Source of the DNA: Paraburkholderia sartisoli
GTDB lineage: Bacteria; Pseudomonadota; Gammaproteobacteria; Burkholderiales; Burkholderiaceae
DNA: 64,000 bases
Assembly (NCBI RefSeq): GCF_900107685.1
Contig: NZ_FNRQ01000001.1
Location: 434,001-498,000, forward strand
Direction of reading: 5' to 3'
The position numbers and the translations under genes are program-made. The number at the start of each line of letters is the position of its first letter. The first letter of the stretch is position 1. The notes under the pieces are model-generated. The model searched no databases and was not told where the DNA came from. It saw only the letters and a program-made list of their open reading frames with translations. Shown here in pieces: positions 57,081 to 64,000 of this stretch.

Positions 57081-57731
57081 TCACATGTCGTTGCGCTTCG
57101 CCTCGTCGGACAGCGCGGTGCGCGTCGTCAGCACGTCGTCGATCAGGCCGTAGCGTTGCGCGCTTTCGGCGGACATGAAGTTGTCGCGATCGGTGTCCTT
57201 TTCGATCTGCGCGACGCTTTGGCCGGTGCGCTCCGCCATCATCGCGTTAAGACGCTCGCGCAGATACACCACTTCCCTTGCCTGAATCTCGACGTCAGCG
57301 GCGGTGCCCTGACTGCCGCCCGACGGCTGGTGAATCATGATGCGCGCGTTCGGCAGCGCGTAGCGCTTGCCGCGCGCACCGGCGGCGAGCAGAAACGTCC
57401 CCATGCTGGCCGCGAAGCCGGTACACAACGTCGACACGTCGGGCTTGATGAACTGCATCGTGTCGTAGACCGCGAGACCGTCGTACACGGAGCCGCCCGG
57501 CGAGTTGATGTAAAACGAAATATCCTTGTCAGGGTTCTCGGATTCGAGAAACAGCAACTGCGCGATGATCAGGCTCGCCGACTGTTCGGTCACGGGCCCG
57601 ACCAGAAACACGATCCTCTCGCGCAGAAGCCGGGAATAGATGTCGTACGCGCGTTCGCCGCGGCCGGACTGTTCGATGACGGTTGGCACGAGGCCCAGAC
57701 CGGAAAACGATGGGGGAGGCGGGTATGACAT
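57081..57731 (-). CDS. ClpP-type ATP-dependent protease proteolytic subunit (orphan copy)
   Basis: 216 residues from ATG 57731 (MSYPPPPS). Catalytic Ser109 (GFAASMG), His134 (MIHQPSGG) and candidate Asp183 (DTDRDNF). [14 protein letters not shown] is typical. It has no clpX, tig or lon next to it, so it is probably a second ClpP besides the usual tig-clpP-clpX copy. Divergent from the ECF sigma gene; which unfoldase it uses is unknown. Confidence 0.9.
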   Translation of the reverse strand: MSYPPPPSFSGLGLVPTVIEQSGRGERAYDIYSRLLRERIVFLVGPVTEQSASLIIAQLLFLESENPDKDISFYINSPGGSVYDGLAVYDTMQFIKPDVSTLCTGFAASMGTFLLAAGARGKRYALPNARIMIHQPSGGSQGTAADVEIQAREVVYLRERLNAMMAERTGQSVAQIEKDTDRDNFMSAESAQRYGLIDDVLTTRTALSDEAKRNDM

Positions 57732-57938
57732 GGGTTCCTCTTGCGGTGGGGGACGAAAACGGCGCCAGGCTGGCCTGCTACGCCGCACGTTGTCTCGAAG
57801 ACGCAGGAGCCGCGCGGCGCGTGACAGAATTTATTTTTGCCGGGCGCTGTCACACTTTCGCCGGCTGGTTCGTCCAGCAAGACCGGGCGCGCATTTCACG
57901 CGCCGAAGTGTTTTCACCACGATGACGGAGCATCACGC

Positions 57939-58886
57939 ATGACCCAGGACGAAATCGACAAGGTCGCGACGTTCGCGGCATCCCGTGGAAAACTGATGTC
58001 GCTCGCGTACCGGATGCTCGGCAGTCGCGCGGAAGCGGAGGACGTCGTGCAGGACGCGTGGCTCAAGTGGCATCTCGCCGACGCCAGCACTGTTCTCACG
58101 CCCGCGGCGTGGCTCACCACCCTCACCGTGCGGCTTGCGATCGATCGCCTGCGGCATCTGCGCATGGAGCGCCAGTCGCGGGCGGCGGGCTGGCTGCCGG
58201 AGCCGTGGCTCGACGGTATCGCGCCTTCGGCGGAAGAGGAGGCGCTGCGCGCGTCGGCGATGTCGTATGGGCTGCTGTTGCTGCTGGAGCGGCTCACGCC
58301 CGACGAGCGCGCGGCCTTCGTGTTGCACGAAGCGTTCGATTGCGACTACGCGGACATTGCGCAGACGATCGGCAAGTCGGTGGCGAACTGCCGGCAGATC
58401 GTCCATCGCGCGAAAACGCGGTTGCAGCGCGCAGGCGACGGACGTCGCGCAGGCGGCAAGCCGGAGCCAACCGTCGATCCGTCCGCGCATGCACGGGTGG
58501 TCGAGCGGTTGCGCGCGGCCATCGAGGCACAGGATCGCGCGCAGTTGCTGTGCCTCTTCGCGGAAGATGCAGTCGTGCTGGGCGACGCGGAAGAGGTCGA
58601 CGCGGGCGCGGCAATCGCGTCGGCGCGCTGGGTGGATCAGGTGTCGTCATCCGTACACACGGCCGAGGCCGTGACGATCAACGGCAGGGCAGGCGTCGCG
58701 CTGCTGTCGCCGGAGGGCGAGATCACCGGGCTGCTGGACGTCGTGGGCGTACGCGACGGACGCATCGTGCGGCTTGGCGTCGTGTCGTCGGCGGGGAGTC
58801 TTCGGGCGGTGAACGCGGCGTGGGGCGCGCGCGCGGTGATGCGTCTTCTGAGGCGCATCGGCCGCGCTGAACCGGTGATGTGCTGA
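57939..58886 (+). CDS. ECF41/SigJ-like RNA polymerase sigma factor with C-terminal SnoaL-like domain
   Basis: 315 residues. Sigma region 2 is about 18-85 (LAYRMLGSRAEAEDVVQDAWLKW), the WLPEPWL linker is about 88-95, region 4 about 110-165 (ERLTPDERAAFVLHEAF..DYADIAQTIGKS), then a SnoaL-like domain (about 180-310). In ECF41 factors that extension replaces an anti-sigma factor. No anti-sigma gene or carboxymuconolactone-decarboxylase-type partner is adjacent. ATG 57939 follows CGGAG; the frame opens further upstream. Confidence 0.88.
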   Translation: MTQDEIDKVATFAASRGKLMSLAYRMLGSRAEAEDVVQDAWLKWHLADASTVLTPAAWLTTLTVRLAIDRLRHLRMERQSRAAGWLPEPWLDGIAPSAEEEALRASAMSYGLLLLLERLTPDERAAFVLHEAFDCDYADIAQTIGKSVANCRQIVHRAKTRLQRAGDGRRAGGKPEPTVDPSAHARVVERLRAAIEAQDRAQLLCLFAEDAVVLGDAEEVDAGAAIASARWVDQVSSSVHTAEAVTINGRAGVALLSPEGEITGLLDVVGVRDGRIVRLGVVSSAGSLRAVNAAWGARAVMRLLRRIGRAEPVMC

Positions 58887-58924
58887 TCGAGCGGCGGCTG
58901 CATGCTGCAGCCGCGCCGCATCGC

Positions 58925-60202
58925 TTAATTGCGGTGCGCGGCGACTTCCCAGTTGATGTCGACGCACAGCACCTGCAGCCCGCTCGCCGTTTGGGCGGCA
59001 ATCGAAGCCGTGACGCACAGGTGCGCCTCGTTGATCGACAGATACGGCGGCGTCAGCTGGACCTGGCCCGGTTCGCGGACCGCCGCGATGAAATAGGGCC
59101 GGCGCTCCCAGCTTGCGCCCTCGGAATGCAGCAGCGGACGGAAGCGCTTCGCGCGCTGCGAGGCGCGTCCCGGCGGCAAGACGTTGTCGCCGATCTGGCG
59201 GCCCGACGCATCGAGCAGGAAGCAGCGTGCGGTTTCGCCGAGCGCGAGCAGCGGCGCTGTTGCGTGGGTGACCGTTTCGCCCGCGGAAAGCTGGGCGCTG
59301 GCCGCTTCGAGCGCCTTGACGTACGGCGCGAGGCGCGCAACCTGCGCATGCTCGCGCGCCGCAACACGTTCGCGCAACGCGGCCGAGAGCGCATCCATCA
59401 GGCCGGCCGTGGCTTGCGGCTTCACCGGATCGACGCTCGGGCCCGCGAAATACGCGCCCTGCACGAAATCGACGTTGCACTCGAGCGCGATCAGCGCGTC
59501 GCGTTCAGTGGAAAGGCCGCCCATCAGCACCAGCTGTCCGGACTCGTGCAGCATCGAGACGAGGCCCGGCAACACGCGTTCGATATGCGAATGCTCGCTC
59601 GCCTGCGCAAGAATGCAGCGGTCGAGCGTGACGATGTCGGGGTGCAGGTGCCACACGCGGTCGATGTTCGAGTGCTTCGCGCCGAAGCCATCCAGCGCGA
59701 TCAGGAAGCCGGACTTGCGCAGCGCGTCGATGATCTCGGCGAAGCGCGTCGTCTCGCCGCCAGCCTGTTCCGACACTTCGAGCACCACGCGCTGCGGCGG
59801 CAGGCCGAGCGCCTTCAGCCCCGCGAGCAGGGCGTCGCCGTAGCTCGTGTCCATCAGCGCCGCGGGATGCAGGCTCAGGAAAAGCCACTCGTCGTGGCTG
59901 TCGAAGGCGTTGAAGTTGCCGAGATGCAGCGATTCGGCGAGCCGGCCAAGCTCCAGCAGATCGCCGCGCCGCGCCGCCTGCGTGAAGACCTCGTGCGAGG
60001 GCACGTGGCGCGCCTCTTCGTCGCGCGCGCGCAAGGACGCGTGATAACCGATCGCGCGACGGTGCGACACCGAAAACACCGGCTGGAACACGCTGAAGAC
60101 GGTATAGGCCCCGTACAGGACGGTTCGACGCGCGCCTTCGTCGCCTGCCGTCGGACGCGGCGGCTGGAAGCCGGGGGGATCGAGGTCGATCATGCTCATC
60201 AT
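58925..60202 (-). CDS. Degenerate EAL-domain protein with C-terminal sensory-like domain
   Basis: 425 residues. The EAL fold (about 35-258) is recognisable, but many catalytic positions differ: the EAL Glu is His54 (GYHASL), the Asn motif reads LFLSL, DDFG is DGFG (171-174), the LKID Lys is Thr192 and the AEGVE motif is GGLST. Glu142 and Glu145 (LEVSE) remain. It should therefore bind but not hydrolyse c-di-GMP well, or act by protein contact. The C-terminal half (about 290-425) resembles a PDC/Cache-like sensor module. Convergent with the sigma factor. Confidence 0.85.
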   Translation of the reverse strand: MMSMIDLDPPGFQPPRPTAGDEGARRTVLYGAYTVFSVFQPVFSVSHRRAIGYHASLRARDEEARHVPSHEVFTQAARRGDLLELGRLAESLHLGNFNAFDSHDEWLFLSLHPAALMDTSYGDALLAGLKALGLPPQRVVLEVSEQAGGETTRFAEIIDALRKSGFLIALDGFGAKHSNIDRVWHLHPDIVTLDRCILAQASEHSHIERVLPGLVSMLHESGQLVLMGGLSTERDALIALECNVDFVQGAYFAGPSVDPVKPQATAGLMDALSAALRERVAAREHAQVARLAPYVKALEAASAQLSAGETVTHATAPLLALGETARCFLLDASGRQIGDNVLPPGRASQRAKRFRPLLHSEGASWERRPYFIAAVREPGQVQLTPPYLSINEAHLCVTASIAAQTASGLQVLCVDINWEVAAHRN

Positions 60203-60463
60203 ATCGGTCGTGGGGTGATCAGCCGCTGCGCGCAGGCCGCCGAAAATGCAAGTTTACAGGATAGGGCAGCAAGAAGCATGCGCGTGGCGAAATCGCTGCC
60301 TGCGTGCGGCGCTATCCGTCAGGTGACGGCGCGGCTCGCACTTCGGCGCCGCTTCGCGCACAGCGGTGGTGCGCCTCGCGCCCCGCGGCGGGTAACGTCG
60401 TGCGAAGCGACGCGACCGGAGCGCGCGGTTTTCCGCGTCGCGCATGGGCGCGAAACCATGGCG

Positions 60464-61900
60464 TCAGGTGCGCTCGGACGGATCGGTTTTCTTCGCCGGC
60501 GTGCGGATTTCCGGCGCGAGTTGCGCGAAGATCCACGCCGAGCCCGCCGTGATAATGCCGACGCACAGGAACGTCGCGTGAAACGCCGGCAGCGAGCTGG
60601 CTTGCGTCACGCGCGGCAGCAGGCCGGTGAACGTCGCGAGCAGCGCACCGGCGATGGTGACGCCAAGGCTCATCGACAGCATCTGCACGAGTGAAAACAG
60701 GCTGTTGCCGCTGCTCGCGCCGCCCGTGCCGAGGTCTTTCAGCGTCAGCGTATTCATCGCGGTGAACTGCACGGAGTTCACGCCGCCGAAGAGCGCGAGC
60801 TGCACGAGCCGCAACCACAGCGGCTGGTTGACGCTCGTCAGCGAGAAGCTTGCCATCGCGAGACCGACGAGCACGGTGTTCGTCACCAGCACGCGACGGT
60901 AGCCGTATTTCGTGATGATCGACGTCACGATCCGTTTCGACGACATGCCCGCCGCCGCGACCGGCAGCATCATCAGACCGGCCTCGAACGCGCTGTAGCC
61001 AAGGCTCACCTGCAACAGCAGCGGAATCAGATACGGCATCGCGCCGCTGCCGATCCGCGCGAACAGGTTGCCGAGCAGGCCGACGCTGAACGTGTGGATT
61101 TTGAACAGATCGAGCGAGAAGATCGGTTGCGGCTCGCGCACCGCATGCAGCCCGTACGCGACAAAACACGCGAGGCTCAGAATCAGCAGCACGAGCACGG
61201 TGGCGTGCTGGATGCCGAACTCCGTGCGCCCGTCGAGCGCGAACGAAATCGCGACCATGCCAACGATCAGCAGCAGATACCCCTTCAGGTCGAATTTCGC
61301 GGTATCCGGGTTGCGGCTGTCCGGCATGGAGATGGCCGTCGCGATGCAGCCTGCAATGCCCACCGGCACGTTGATCAGAAAGATCCAGTGCCACGATGCG
61401 ATTTTCACGAGCCAGCCGCCGAGCGTCGGGCCGATCAGCGGTCCGATCAAGCCCGGAATCGCGACGAAAGAAAGCGCCGGCAGATAGCGTTCGGCCGGAA
61501 ACGTGCGCAACACGGCGAGCCGCCCGACGGGCAGCAGCATCGCGCCGCCGAAGCCCTGCACGACGCGGAACACCACCAGCTGGTTCAGCGTGTGCGCGTT
61601 CGCGCAAAGGAGCGAGCCGGCGGTGAACACGAAGATCGCGCTCATGAACACGCGGCGGGTGCCGAACCTGTCGGCAAGCCAGCCCGACACCGGAATCATG
61701 ACCGCCATCGTCAGCGAATACGCGATCACCACCGACTGCATGCGCAGCGGCAGTTCGCCAAGGCTCGCCGCCATGGCGGGGAGCGCGGTGTTGACGATCG
61801 TCGCGTCGAGCGTCTGCATGAAAAACCCGATGGCGACCAGCCACAGCATGATCGTGAGGGTTTTCGGCGACGGGGCGGACGCGGTGTGGGCAATGGACAT
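60464..61900 (-). CDS. MFS exporter of the DHA2 class, MdtD-like
   Basis: 478 residues from ATG 61900; about 14 predicted helices. It shares with E. coli MdtD the FFMQTLDATIVNTALPAMA start, SGWLADRFGTRRVF and NTLTLKDLGTGGASSGNSL. DHA2 members export drugs or acids; in E. coli MdtD is linked to mdtABC, which is absent here. No clear ribosome-binding site; an in-frame ATG at 61954 is an alternative. It lies downstream of, and on the same strand as, the MocR gene. Confidence 0.9.
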   Translation of the reverse strand: MSIAHTASAPSPKTLTIMLWLVAIGFFMQTLDATIVNTALPAMAASLGELPLRMQSVVIAYSLTMAVMIPVSGWLADRFGTRRVFMSAIFVFTAGSLLCANAHTLNQLVVFRVVQGFGGAMLLPVGRLAVLRTFPAERYLPALSFVAIPGLIGPLIGPTLGGWLVKIASWHWIFLINVPVGIAGCIATAISMPDSRNPDTAKFDLKGYLLLIVGMVAISFALDGRTEFGIQHATVLVLLILSLACFVAYGLHAVREPQPIFSLDLFKIHTFSVGLLGNLFARIGSGAMPYLIPLLLQVSLGYSAFEAGLMMLPVAAAGMSSKRIVTSIITKYGYRRVLVTNTVLVGLAMASFSLTSVNQPLWLRLVQLALFGGVNSVQFTAMNTLTLKDLGTGGASSGNSLFSLVQMLSMSLGVTIAGALLATFTGLLPRVTQASSLPAFHATFLCVGIITAGSAWIFAQLAPEIRTPAKKTDPSERT

Positions 61901-62078
61901 GAGGGCTGGCGGGCGCGCGTGTACGCGTGAAGAGGCTGGGCGAGGAGCGGCCATTCTACCGGCAGACGGGCCGGCGCCCGCAGTACGGCGGGCAAGGCCG
62001 GGGTGATCCTGCAGGCTCGCGGCACGTCGTGACGTGGCCGCGCGGGGCCGGCTGCCCCGTTGCGCGAGGGCTCGCGCG

Positions 62079-63485
62079 TCAGCCCGGCAGCGCGGCGGCG
62101 GCGTCGAAAAACGCCCGCGCGCGCGGGTCGTGCGTGAACGCGGCGTTCACGCGTATCCACGGGCTCGGCTCGGCGTTCGGGCGGAAGTAGGTCCCCGGCG
62201 CGACCGTCACGCCAAGCGGCGCGCCGCACTCGACGAGCCGTGCCGCATCCGCGACGTGCGGCACGCGCGCCCACACGAATTTGCCGCCCAGCGGCTTGTC
62301 GAACAGCTCCCAGCCGCTGTCTTCGAGCGTCTGCACCGTGAGCCCGAGCGCGTCGCGCATCCGGCGGCGCAGGCGCTCCAGATACTTGCGGTACATGCCG
62401 CGCTCCAGCAGCGCGACGGCCACCGCTTCGGCGAAACGCGAGCTGCCGATACTCGTCAGCATTTTCACGTCGGCGAGATCCTTGACGATCGTCGGGCTCG
62501 CGACGAGATAGCCGATCCGCAGCGAAGACGACAGCGTCTTCGACAACCCGCCCACGTACACCACGTGCTCCAGCTGGTCGAGCGTGGCGAGGCGGTCGGT
62601 CGGCTCGGGCTGGAAGTCCGCGTAGATGTCGTCCTCGATGATCGTGAACTGGTGCTCGCGCGCGAGTTGCAGCAGACGGAACGCGACGGGCGGCGCGATC
62701 GTCGTGCCGGTCGGGTTGTGGAACACCGTGTTGACGAAGAAGAGGCGCGGACGGTGTTCCTTGAGCATCGCCTGCATCACGTCGAGGTCGGGGCCGTTGC
62801 GCGTGCGCGGAATGCCGACGAGCCGCACGCCATGCATCTTCAGCAGGCCGTTCAGGTTGTAGTAGCCGGGATCCTCGACGAATACCGTGTCGCCGGCTTT
62901 CAGCAGGTAGCGCATCAGCATGTCGAGCGCCTGGCTCGCGCCGTTCGTGATCAGGACCTGCGACGCGTCCACCTGGATGCCGAGCTGCGCGATGCGCCCC
63001 TGCAGATGGTCGCGCAGTGTCGCGTTGCCAAGCGGCGTGGCGTAATCGATCAGGCTCGAACTGTCGACGCGCGACACGTGACGGACCGCCTGCGCGATGC
63101 TCTCCATGTCGCGCCACGCTTCGGGAATGAAGCCGCTGCCGAGCTTCAGCGATTCGCCCGGATGGTTGAACTGCTGGAGGATGTGATCCGACTCCTCGTC
63201 CGCGCGGCGCGGGTCGGACGTGCCCTGGCCCGCCAGCATCGCGCGCGAGCGTTCGGCGACGTAAAAGCCCGAGCCGTGCCGCGAATCGATGAAACCCAGC
63301 GACACGAGCCGGTCGTACGCCTCGATCACGGGGAAGCGACTGATCTGGTAATCGGCGGCGAACTGGCGGATCGACGGCAGTTTCGCGCCCGGATGCGCGA
63401 CCCGCGAGCGGATCCACGTCTGCACGCCATTGACGATCTGCTCCGTGAGCGGCACGCCGTTGTCACGGTCGAGTTCGAGTTTCAT
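62079..63485 (-). CDS. MocR-type regulator (GntR wHTH fused to aminotransferase fold)
   Basis: 468 residues. Winged helix (9-78, PLTEQIVNGVQTWI...LPSIRQFAADYQISR) is fused to a fold-type I aminotransferase domain (about 110-465) with PLP Lys316 (GGLSKTLSSSLRIGY), Asp285, Tyr288. Members such as PdxR and GabR sense PLP or amines. The region to the divergent DUF2917 gene contains palindromes at 63541-63564, suggesting autoregulation and control of that gene. The MFS exporter gene lies downstream on the same strand. Confidence 0.9.
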   Translation of the reverse strand: MKLELDRDNGVPLTEQIVNGVQTWIRSRVAHPGAKLPSIRQFAADYQISRFPVIEAYDRLVSLGFIDSRHGSGFYVAERSRAMLAGQGTSDPRRADEESDHILQQFNHPGESLKLGSGFIPEAWRDMESIAQAVRHVSRVDSSSLIDYATPLGNATLRDHLQGRIAQLGIQVDASQVLITNGASQALDMLMRYLLKAGDTVFVEDPGYYNLNGLLKMHGVRLVGIPRTRNGPDLDVMQAMLKEHRPRLFFVNTVFHNPTGTTIAPPVAFRLLQLAREHQFTIIEDDIYADFQPEPTDRLATLDQLEHVVYVGGLSKTLSSSLRIGYLVASPTIVKDLADVKMLTSIGSSRFAEAVAVALLERGMYRKYLERLRRRMRDALGLTVQTLEDSGWELFDKPLGGKFVWARVPHVADAARLVECGAPLGVTVAPGTYFRPNAEPSPWIRVNAAFTHDPRARAFFDAAAALPG

Positions 63486-63540
63486 ACCACCTCATGGTCC
63501 GGTGTACGGTTCGGGTTAACCGCTACTGTTTGATTTTTCG

Positions 63541-63564
63541 ACTGTACAGTTTCGATGAAACTGT
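63541..63564. promoter_or_regulatory. Overlapping palindromes, candidate MocR operator
   Basis: ACTGTACAGT (63541-63550) is a perfect palindrome and overlaps ACAGTTTC-GAT-GAAACTGT (63546-63564), a perfect 8-bp inverted repeat. They lie between the divergent MocR and DUF2917 starts. Confidence 0.6.
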
Positions 63565-63641
63565 CCGGAAGTGTGCATGGGGTTCCGGTCGCCGCGTCGC
63601 AATAATGACGCAACCACAAAGCCGTTTCAAGGAGCACTGCA

Positions 63642-63977
63642 ATGCGCGAAATCCGTACCTTCGAACTGGAACATGACGAGCCGGCGGCCGCATGGCGCAT
63701 CACTGAACCCCTCATCCTGAAGGTGATGGCGGGGCAGGTATGGCTCACGATCGATGGCGATCCGGAAGATTACTGGCTCGCTCCTGGCGCAACCTTCGAA
63801 CTGCCGCGTGGCGCGCGCGCGTGGGTCAGCGCCGGGCCGGACAATGCGCGCGTCGCGCTGGCGGTTGCCGGCTGCACGCTGCGCGAGCGCATGTTCCCGG
63901 CGAACGCATCGCTGCTGTCCAGATTGTCCGGGCGCTCGCTGCGCGACTGGATGCCGCGCTGGTTCGCCACGGCCTGA
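63642..63977 (+). CDS. DUF2917 domain protein
   Basis: 111 residues, probably a small cupin-like protein: LKVMAGQVWLTIDGDPEDYWLAPGATFELPRG. DUF2917 is frequent in Burkholderiales; function unknown. AAGGAG precedes ATG 63642. Divergent from the MocR gene across 156 bases with paired palindromes, so it is likely a target of that regulator. Confidence 0.85.
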   Translation: MREIRTFELEHDEPAAAWRITEPLILKVMAGQVWLTIDGDPEDYWLAPGATFELPRGARAWVSAGPDNARVALAVAGCTLRERMFPANASLLSRLSGRSLRDWMPRWFATA

Positions 63978-64000
63978 ACGTCGGCCGTTAGTCGTAAGCG

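Noticed and set aside
58893..58920. GC-rich hairpin between sigma factor and EAL gene as a terminator
   Set aside because: The stem (GGCTGCA/TGCAGCC) has no T run on either strand.

Overview
The window looks like a chromosomal segment of a Burkholderiaceae betaproteobacterium, most likely Paraburkholderia or a close relative. The DNA is GC-rich with strong GC3 bias, so long antisense shadow frames are common. Several blocks match the Burkholderia-group layout as I remember it: kynBUA beside an Lrp-type KynR, argF-argG, a DUF3579 gene, rpsT-murJ and lpxK-trm112-kdsB-adk. This assignment comes from gene content and order; no database search was possible. I found no phage, transposase, CRISPR, rRNA or tRNA.

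Layout. 1-1253: start of a nucleobase (NCS2) permease running off the left edge. 1645-5112: an FGGY kinase followed by the glutathione-dependent formaldehyde pathway (frmA, fghA). 5192-7837: zinc importer znuACB. 8017-20031: a polyol (sorbitol/D-arabitol type) catabolic island with a sugar-alcohol SDR, a complete ABC importer, a HAD phosphatase, a SorC-type regulator, xylulokinase, D-arabinitol dehydrogenase and a divergent AraC-type regulator. 20181-23723: tryptophan to anthranilate (kynBUA, kynR). 23803-36428: mainly housekeeping and stress genes (flavin reductase, msrA, cfa, pdxH, tcdA, CnoX-like, pirin, EamA exporter, amiC, tsaE, queG, ogt, xerD). 36445-43795: an AMP-binding ligase, ybaK, plsY, yajQ-like, murB, argG, argF. 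44221-54948: DUF3579, rpsT, murJ, sirB1-like, a hydroxyacyl-CoA-type SDR, adk, kdsB, trm112, lpxK, xseA, sodB. 55099-63977: a more accessory stretch with an SDR, an alpha/beta hydrolase, an orphan ClpP, an ECF41/SigJ-like sigma factor, a degenerate EAL protein, an MdtD-like exporter, a MocR regulator and a DUF2917 gene.

How the genes work together. In the polyol island the importer brings in sugar alcohols, the SDR and DalD oxidise them to ketoses, and XylB phosphorylates D-xylulose. The two oppositely oriented operons (8269 rightward, 18525 leftward) share a conserved regulatory block of about 90 bp: a matching upstream element, TTGAC[A/T]-N17-GATCAT, and a downstream AGAGCA/TGCTCT-like element. 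Each also carries, in the leader just before the start codon, a hairpin whose stem pairs covary between copies and whose flank supplies the Shine-Dalgarno. A further copy lies beside the regulator gene and a decayed one precedes pdxH. This regulon and its repeat are the most interesting structures in the window. Others worth checking are the degenerate EAL protein, the His-rich ZnuC tail paired with a ZnuA that lacks a His loop, possible leaderless genes (murJ, ybaK, queG), and the MocR/DUF2917 intergenic palindromes.
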